DNA from: Dechloromonas sp. ZY10
Lineage (GTDB): Bacteria; Pseudomonadota; Gammaproteobacteria; Burkholderiales; Rhodocyclaceae
Assembly: GCF_041378895.1 (NCBI RefSeq)
Contig: NZ_CP144212.1
Coordinates: 3,023,501-3,087,500, forward strand
Length of the DNA stretch: 64,000 bases
Direction: 5' to 3'
A program made the translations under genes and the position numbers. The notes under the pieces were generated by a model that saw nothing but the letters and a program-made list of their open reading frames with translations, was not told the DNA's origin and made no database searches. Shown one piece after another: positions 59,344 through 64,000 of the stretch (positions are counted from its first letter, which is position 1; the number at the start of each line of letters is the position of its first letter).

Positions 59344-59954
59344 TGCTGCGCCGGATTCTGGTCTGGGATTGGCCACAACGGGTCGGCCACTGGCTGCTGG
59401 CGGTTTGCGTCGCGCTCGCCTGGCTGACCGCCGAGAGCGACCGCCTGCAGCTGCTGCATGTATTGGCCGGCGGTTGCGCCGGCGGGATCGCCGCCTTCCG
59501 CGTGCTGTGGGGACTGGTCGGTAGCCGGCATGCCCGCTTCGTCAATTTTCTCCGTGGCCCGACGGCGGTGGTCGGCTACCTGCGCAGCCTGTTGCGCCGC
59601 CATCCGGAAGTGCACAGCGGCCACAACCCGGCCGGCGGCTGGGCCGTGCTCGCGCTCCTGCTGCTGGTCCTGGCCACCGCCGGCAGCGGCTGGGCGACCT
59701 ACAACGACCTCGCCGGCCACTGGCTGGAAGAACTGCATGAGGGCCTCGCCGAAGGGCTGTTGCTACTGGTCGGCGTGCATTTTGGGGCGGTCGTCCTGAG
59801 CAGTTGGCGACACCGCGAAAACCTGCTGCGGGCGATGTTCGACGGCCACAAGCAAGGCGCCGCCAGCGAAGCCATCGGCTCGCCGCGCGCCTGGGCAGTG
59901 CCGCTGCTACTGGCGGCCGGCGCGCTGGCCGCCTATCTGGCGCAAGCGGCCTGA
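59343..59954 (+). CDS. Cytochrome b561 family protein of the SHP cluster
   Basis: 203 residues from ATG 59343 (GGAG 6 bases upstream; ATG 59340 is an alternative). Opens RRILVWDWPQRVGHWLLAVCVALAW, then LLHVLAGGCAGGIAAFRVLWGLVGSRHARF, HSGHNPAGGWAVLALLLLVLATAGSGWATY and LLLLVGVHFGAVVLSSWRHRENL, four helices with the haem-ligating His residues. It should feed quinol electrons to the diheme cytochrome. Confidence 0.92.
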   Translation: MLRRILVWDWPQRVGHWLLAVCVALAWLTAESDRLQLLHVLAGGCAGGIAAFRVLWGLVGSRHARFVNFLRGPTAVVGYLRSLLRRHPEVHSGHNPAGGWAVLALLLLVLATAGSGWATYNDLAGHWLEELHEGLAEGLLLLVGVHFGAVVLSSWRHRENLLRAMFDGHKQGAASEAIGSPRAWAVPLLLAAGALAAYLAQAA

Positions 59955-59980
59955 GCCGCCTGTCGGATGGCGGGAGCCGC

Positions 59981-60454
59981 TTAGTGGTCGAGACGCGAGA
60001 AGCCGGGGTCGGCGAAGTAACCGGCGTAGTTGTTCAAGGCCTGCACGACCTTGACCGCACCGGCCTGGCGCTGCTTCTTGCCGGCCATCTGCCGGCTGCC
60101 GGCGAGCAGGTCGGCAACGATCAGGTGCAGTTGCGCATCGGCGGCCGGTTCCAGGCGGCAATCGGCAACGATGTTCCCGACTTCGGCCTCGACGGTGCGC
60201 GCCAGCGCCGCGTAGCCGGCCGCGTCGAGGCGCTGGGCGTGGATCTGCGGCAGTTCGCCGGCCAATGCCTGGCGGATGCGCCCCATCGCCTGACGCAGCG
60301 GCGCGTCGGTCGGCCAGGGCTGGCCGGCATTGAGCGTCAGCTTCTTGGGCGCCGGCGCAGCGTGGTGGTGCGCATGTTCATGCCCGGCCGCCGGGGCGGC
60401 GACCGCCAGTGCAAGCAGCAGGGCAACGAGCGGTGCATTGGATCGATTCGACAT
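59981..60454 (-). CDS. Histidine-rich periplasmic protein, probably four-helix
   Basis: 157 residues from ATG 60454 (GGAGGAA 6 bases upstream). Signal peptide ending near APAAG, then the His-rich HEHAHHHAAPA, suggesting metal binding. The rest is predicted helical (LRQAMGRIRQALAGELPQIHAQRLDAAGYAAL, EAEVGNIVADC, LHLIVADLLAGSRQM). No CxxCH, so not a c-type cytochrome despite the neighbourhood. Uncharacterised. Convergent with the b561 gene; its promoter shares the box at 60526 with the regulator gene. Confidence 0.75.
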   Translation of the reverse strand: MSNRSNAPLVALLLALAVAAPAAGHEHAHHHAAPAPKKLTLNAGQPWPTDAPLRQAMGRIRQALAGELPQIHAQRLDAAGYAALARTVEAEVGNIVADCRLEPAADAQLHLIVADLLAGSRQMAGKKQRQAGAVKVVQALNNYAGYFADPGFSRLDH

Positions 60455-60509
60455 CGGTACTTCCTCCAGATCGGATATTGCGGTGGGTCCTCCTCCCACA
60501 TAACCAACT

Positions 60510-60558
60510 AAATTAGTCAACCAATCTTAAGCCCGGCTTAAGCAGCCGCTGCTAAAAT
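60510..60558. promoter_or_regulatory. Divergent promoters sharing a perfect CTTAAG-N5-CTTAAG box
   Basis: CTTAAG (60526-60531), CCCGG, CTTAAG (60537-60542). Plus strand: 10 bases, then TAAAAT (60553-60558) just before the regulator gene, giving a nearly leaderless transcript. Minus strand: 10 bases, then TAATTT (60515-60510) before the His-rich gene. The minus -10 is identical in sequence and spacing to that at 46823-46828. Confidence 0.75.
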
Positions 60559-60567
60559 TCTCCGATC

Positions 60568-61227
60568 ATGCGCATCCTCCTCGTTGAAGACGACCCCCAA
60601 CTCGGCGACGGCCTCTGCGTCGGCCTGCGGCAGACCGGTTTCACGGTCGACTGGCTGCGCGACGGAAAATCGGCCATCGCCGCGTTGACCGTGGAAAATT
60701 TCGATTTCGCCGTGCTCGATCTCGGCCTCCCCGACTGTTCCGGAATGGCGGTACTGGCCGCCGCGCGGCAGGCCGGGCGCGATCTGCCGGTACTGATTCT
60801 GACCGCCCGCGATGCAATCAACGACAAGATTGCCGGCCTCGATGCCGGTGCCGACGATTATCTGGTCAAGCCGGTCGACCTCAACGAACTGGCCGCCCGC
60901 CTGCGCGCGCTGGCCCGCCGCCGCCAGGGCCGGGCGACGCCGCTGCTGACGCATGGGACATTGACGCTCGACCCAGCCGCCCGCCGGGTGACCCGCGACG
61001 GCATCGAAGTAGCACTCTCGGCACGCGAGTTTTCATTGCTGCAACTGCTGCTCGAAGCCGCCGGCCGGGTATTGCCCAAGAGCCAGCTCGAACAGGCACT
61101 CTATGGCTGGAACGACGAGCCCGACAGCAACGCCCTCGAAGTGCATATCCATCACCTGCGCAAGAAGCTGGGCAGCGACCTGATCCGCACCCTGCGCGGT
61201 GTCGGCTATACCGTGCCCAAGCCATGA
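60568..61227 (+). CDS. qseB: QseB/PmrA-like response regulator
   Basis: 219 residues. Receiver: EDD at 7-9, Asp51 (VLDLGLPDCSG), Lys in YLVKPVDL; winged helix about 125-217 (VALSAREFSLLQLLLEAAGRVLPKSQLEQALYGWNDEPDSNALEVHIHHLRKKLG), the wording of the QseB/PmrA/BasR group. PmrA-group proteins bind YTTAAK-N5-YTTAAK, and exactly such a box lies in its own promoter. Overlaps the kinase by ATGA. Proposed master of the regulon described in the findings. Confidence 0.9.
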   Translation: MRILLVEDDPQLGDGLCVGLRQTGFTVDWLRDGKSAIAALTVENFDFAVLDLGLPDCSGMAVLAAARQAGRDLPVLILTARDAINDKIAGLDAGADDYLVKPVDLNELAARLRALARRRQGRATPLLTHGTLTLDPAARRVTRDGIEVALSAREFSLLQLLLEAAGRVLPKSQLEQALYGWNDEPDSNALEVHIHHLRKKLGSDLIRTLRGVGYTVPKP

Positions 61228-62561
61228 CCCGCTGGTTCTCGCTGCGCCGCCGCCTGCTCGGCCTGCTGCTCGGCGGGATCAGCGCGGTGTGGTCGCTAAC
61301 CCTGCTGCTCAGCTACCTCGACGCGCAGCACGAAATCGACGAGTTGTTCGACGCGCAACTGGCCCAATCGGCGCAAACCCTGCTCGCGCTGGCAACGCAC
61401 GACGACGAGGACGAGCGGATCGGCGACCTGAGCGAGGTCGGCGATGCGGCGCATGAATACCAGCGTCACCTGCGCTTCCAGATCTGGCGCGACGACGGCC
61501 GTCTGGCGATGCGCTCGGAAAATGCCCCGGAAACGCCGTTGACCGTGGATCGCGGCTTTGCCGAACGACCCGACGCCACGGCCCTGTGGCGCACCTACAG
61601 CCAGTGGAACCGCGAACGCAGCCTGCAGGTGCAGGTCGCCGAAGACCATGCGATCCGCGACGAACTGACCCGCAACATCGCCTGGCGCTTCCTGTTGCCG
61701 ATGCTCTTCGGCCTGCCGCTGATCGGCCTCGGCACCTGGCTGGCGACCCGCCGCGGACTGGCCGCGCTGGATGCGCTGGCTGGCCAGATTGCCAGCCGGC
61801 AGGCGGCACAATTGCAGCCAATCGTGCCGGCCAGCGCGCCGGAGGAAATCCGCCCGATGCTGGAGGCGCTCAACCAGTTGTTTGCCCGCGTCGAACAGAC
61901 GCTGGAATCCGAACGCCGGTTTACCGCCGACGCCGCCCACGAGCTGCGCACCCCGCTCGCTGCCCTGCAGGCGCAGGCGCAGGTAGCACTGCAAGCGCGC
62001 GATGACGCCGAGCGCAACCGTTCGCTGGCGCAGCTGCAGATCGGCCTGGTCCGCGCCGCGCACCTGGTCGACCAGATGCTGCTGCTGGCCCGGCTCGATC
62101 CCGAGCAGGGCTTGCCGGCAGCCGAGGCGGTCGATCTGCCGGCCCTGGTCGAGGAAGTCTGCGCCGAGCTCGGCAACGCCATCCTCGCCCGCGAACTCGA
62201 CTTCGACTTCATCCCCGCCGACGGCATGGTGCACGGCCAGCGCGAGTGGCTGCGCGTGCTGGCCCGCAACCTGATCGACAACGCCATCCGCTACACCCCG
62301 CGCGGCGGCCAGTTGCGGGTCGTCGTCGCGGCGACGGCCGAGGCGCTGCTGCTGCAGGTCGCCGACAGCGGCCCGGGGATTCCCGCCAGTGAACGCCAGC
62401 GGGTACTCGAACGCTTCCACCGCCTGCACGCCGGCGAAGTCCCCGGCAGCGGCCTCGGGCTGGCCATCGTCGCGCGCATCGCGGCCTTGCATGGCGCCAG
62501 CCTCGAACTCGACGCCAGTCCGCTCGGCGGACTCGAAGTCCGCGTTCGCTGGCCACGCTGA
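61224..62561 (+). CDS. qseC: QseC-like sensor histidine kinase
   Basis: 445 residues. Helix at about 9-29, a ~125-residue periplasmic part with an acidic patch (THDDEDERIGDLSEVGD), helix at about 155-175, HAMP, HisKA with His239 (TADAAHELRTPLAALQ), HATPase (NLIDNAIRYTP, DSGPGI, GSGLGLAIV). QseC or PmrB-like. The acidic periplasmic patch could bind iron or another cation, as in PmrB (inference). Confidence 0.9.
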   Translation: MTRWFSLRRRLLGLLLGGISAVWSLTLLLSYLDAQHEIDELFDAQLAQSAQTLLALATHDDEDERIGDLSEVGDAAHEYQRHLRFQIWRDDGRLAMRSENAPETPLTVDRGFAERPDATALWRTYSQWNRERSLQVQVAEDHAIRDELTRNIAWRFLLPMLFGLPLIGLGTWLATRRGLAALDALAGQIASRQAAQLQPIVPASAPEEIRPMLEALNQLFARVEQTLESERRFTADAAHELRTPLAALQAQAQVALQARDDAERNRSLAQLQIGLVRAAHLVDQMLLLARLDPEQGLPAAEAVDLPALVEEVCAELGNAILARELDFDFIPADGMVHGQREWLRVLARNLIDNAIRYTPRGGQLRVVVAATAEALLLQVADSGPGIPASERQRVLERFHRLHAGEVPGSGLGLAIVARIAALHGASLELDASPLGGLEVRVRWPR

Positions 62562-62600
62562 GCGTCCGGTCTCCGCTCCCCCGGCCACTCCACCGCGCCA

Positions 62601-62633
62601 CTTAATCGGCCGTTAAGTTTGTCGCCTTACGAT
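62601..62633 (+). promoter_or_regulatory. YTTAAK-type box and -10 of the RTX-DUF4214 gene
   Basis: CTTAAT (62601-62606), CGGCC, GTTAAG (62612-62617), exactly 10 bases, TACGAT (62628-62633). TACGAT is also the -10 of the czc-like promoter. Confidence 0.7.
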
Positions 62634-62668
62634 GCTCGCATGCCCCACCCAACCGCGAGGAGACCCGT

Positions 62669-63463
62669 ATGAGCCGCAACGAATACCGCGAATATGAAGA
62701 CGATGACCGTGCCGACGACCGGTACCACCAGGAAGACGAACACCAGGAAGTCCATGACGACGGCCGCGAATACCATTACGCCACCGAACGCGACCACGAA
62801 CTGCACGGCAGCGACAGCCGCGCCTCGGTCCTGATCGGCAACGGCAGCAGCGACCGGCTTTACGGCGGCCGCCACGACGACCGTTTCGAAGCGGGTGACG
62901 GCGACGACTACCTCGATGGCGGCAGCGGCATCGACACTTCGGTCCACCACGGCCGGCGCAGCGACTACCTGCTGGAGAAAAATGGCACTGGCTATCTCTT
63001 GCAATCGCGCAGCCAAAGCGGCGGCAGCGACCAGTTGCTGAACGTCGAACGCCTGCAGTTCGCCGATGCGACACTGGCCCTCGATATCGACGGCCACGCC
63101 GGCCAGATGTACCGGCTCTATCAGGCCGCCTTCAACCGGGCCCCGGACAACGACGGGCTGAAATACTGGATCGGGCGGATGGACCAGGGCTTGAGCCTCG
63201 GCAACGCAGCCGACGCCTTTACCGGCAGCAGCGAATTCCAGGCTTTATATGGCGGCAGCCACCCCGACCCGGCCCTGCTGGTCAAGCTGCTCTACCGGAA
63301 CGCCCTCCACCGCGAGGCCGACGACGACGGGCTGGGCTACTGGGCCGGACGCTACCAGAGCGGCTCGGTCGACAAGGCGACGCTGCTGGCAGCGTTTTCA
63401 GAATCGGCCGAAAACCAGGCCGCAGTGATCGGCGTGATCGGCGACGGCATCGTGCTGTATTGA
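62669..63463 (+). CDS. RTX-repeat DUF4214 protein
   Basis: 264 residues. Very acidic/His-rich N-terminus (DDDRADDRYHQEDEHQEVHDD). Calcium-binding RTX-like nonapeptides lie at about 55-92 (LIGNGSSDRLYGGRHDDRFEAGDGDDYLDGGSG). Two DUF4214 units follow (RLYQAAFNRAPDNDGLKYWIGRMDQG; KLLYRNALHREADDDGLGYWAGRYQSG). No Sec signal; RTX proteins leave by type I secretion through an uncleaved C-terminal signal, so it is probably exported to the surface or medium. No type I exporter is in the window. Preceded by a YTTAAK-type box. The hairpin-like 63498-63516 follows. Confidence 0.85.
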   Translation: MSRNEYREYEDDDRADDRYHQEDEHQEVHDDGREYHYATERDHELHGSDSRASVLIGNGSSDRLYGGRHDDRFEAGDGDDYLDGGSGIDTSVHHGRRSDYLLEKNGTGYLLQSRSQSGGSDQLLNVERLQFADATLALDIDGHAGQMYRLYQAAFNRAPDNDGLKYWIGRMDQGLSLGNAADAFTGSSEFQALYGGSHPDPALLVKLLYRNALHREADDDGLGYWAGRYQSGSVDKATLLAAFSESAENQAAVIGVIGDGIVLY

Positions 63464-63592
63464 GCGGCGACCGGCCGGACCGCCCAATAAACAGGCAGCA
63501 GCAACAAAGTTGCTGCCGAAACAGCCACTTGGTCCAGCCGCCCCCACCCCGACCACAGGCTTATCCACAGCTTCTGGGGATAGCTGCCGGCG

Positions 63593-64000
63593 CTAGTCGA
63601 GGACCAGCAAGCAGCCCTGCAAGGCAAACCAGATGGCCTTTTTGGGCGGCACCGAATCGCCGGCAAACAGCGCGGCGTAGCGTTCGAGTTGCGGCCGGAA
63701 GCCTTCGGCGCGGCGACGCAGCGCGCCAGCTTCGTCCTCGTCGGCGGCCAGACGCACGGTTTTGTAATCGATGATCCAGCGCACGCCATCGGCAACAAAA
63801 ATCCGGTCGATCACGTGGTTGACCGTGGATGCCGCCTCCAGGCTCGTCCAGGCCTGTTCGCAGCCGGCCTGAGGGTGATCGGCCAGCAACCAGCGGCCGG
63901 TTTCGCTGTCCAGCGTCCGCTGCAGTGCCGCCAGAGCCTCGGCAGCGCCGCTCGCGGCTTCTTCAGGGCTGTGGCCAAGGCCGCGCAGCCAGCGCTGCCA
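63593..64000 (-). CDS. UvrD/AddA-like helicase-nuclease, C-terminal part
   Basis: Partial: 136 codons open to the right edge, stop at 63593. The visible part is a PD-(D/E)XK nuclease C-terminus: VNHVIDRIFVADGVRWIIDYKTVRLAADEDEAGALRRRAEGFRPQLERYAALF, with the catalytic Asp and DYKT (D..xK) motif. This is the end of a UvrD-type helicase with a fused RecB-like nuclease (AddA-like). Role in double-strand break processing is inferred; the helicase domain lies outside the window. Confidence 0.8.
   Translation of the reverse strand, partial: WQRWLRGLGHSPEEAASGAAEALAALQRTLDSETGRWLLADHPQAGCEQAWTSLEAASTVNHVIDRIFVADGVRWIIDYKTVRLAADEDEAGALRRRAEGFRPQLERYAALFAGDSVPPKKAIWFALQGCLLVLD

Noticed and set aside
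59981..60454. His-rich gene product as a cytochrome c
   Set aside because: No CxxCH motif anywhere in the protein, despite the cytochrome neighbourhood.
63498..63516. GCAGCAAC/GTTGCTGC hairpin after the RTX gene as an intrinsic terminator
   Set aside because: Good 8-base arms but no T run on either strand; left as an unassigned hairpin.

Overview
The window is high-GC DNA with dense, frequently overlapping genes (ATGA junctions are common). The gene set suggests a free-living, respiring betaproteobacterium, most likely of the Rhodocyclales (Dechloromonas/Azonexus-like). It includes PQQ-dependent alcohol oxidation, several small c-type cytochromes, cytochrome b561 subunits, many sensor kinases, two heavy-metal-type RND pumps and c-di-GMP enzymes. 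The taxonomic call is an inference from gene content only. No rRNA, tRNA, CRISPR array, transposase or integrase gene was seen.

Region 1 (1-6.2 kb and 9.5-14.6 kb) is an alcohol/aldehyde oxidation locus. It holds the start of a PQQ-dependent alcohol dehydrogenase, a divergent NarL/LuxR-type two-component pair, a double-cache periplasmic protein, an AcoD/ExaC-type aldehyde dehydrogenase with its DUF779 partner, and a cytochrome c. A minus-strand operon follows (PedF-like cytochrome c, PQQ-associated binding protein, beta-propeller, cytochrome b561), then a sigma-54 activator of the AcoR family. Three well-formed -24/-12 promoters lie in front of the aldehyde dehydrogenase, the cytochrome c operon and the activator, which ties the locus together. 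An HExxH lipoprotein and a VOC-EVE gene pair beside a WYL regulator lie between the two halves.

Region 2 (14.6-32.8 kb) holds periplasmic asparaginase, a LysR regulator, two diguanylate cyclases, SOS-controlled uvrA with dgkA, an outer-membrane barrel-like protein, a MocR/flavin-protein divergent pair, the fpr/finR divergent pair and kup. Its long intergenic spaces are filled by a family of mosaic ~230-bp repeats and by copies of the palindrome ACGGTCGACCGT.

Region 3 (32.8-52.8 kb) has two complete tripartite RND systems. One is CzcCBA-like, divergent from its two-component system across a promoter carrying phased CTGACC repeats. The other is CusBA-like with DUF3240 and TolC. Between them lie a cyclic-nucleotide-domain protein and an HD-GYP / response regulator / kinase / LTA-synthase-like operon.

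Region 4 (52.8-56.6 kb) is an accessory patch: a lower-GC beta-helix protein bracketed by direct repeats, an AT-richer small membrane protein and a GNAT enzyme, all embedded in the repeat family.

Region 5 (56.6-63.5 kb) holds a chemoreceptor, an SHP-type (DUF1924) cytochrome / diheme cytochrome / cytochrome b561 operon, a His-rich periplasmic protein, a QseBC/PmrAB-like two-component system and an RTX-DUF4214 protein. The right edge cuts a UvrD/AddA-like nuclease.

The strongest discovery is a putative regulon. Five boxes of the form YTTAAK-N5-YTTAAK (with G allowed first) lie upstream of the second RND operon and the divergent HD-GYP operon, the chemoreceptor, the cytochrome operon, the QseBC-like pair with the divergent His-rich gene, and the RTX protein. 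In each case a -10-like hexamer starts exactly 10 bases after the box, and at two divergent loci this holds on both strands. The Czc-like system uses the same geometry with a different half-site.
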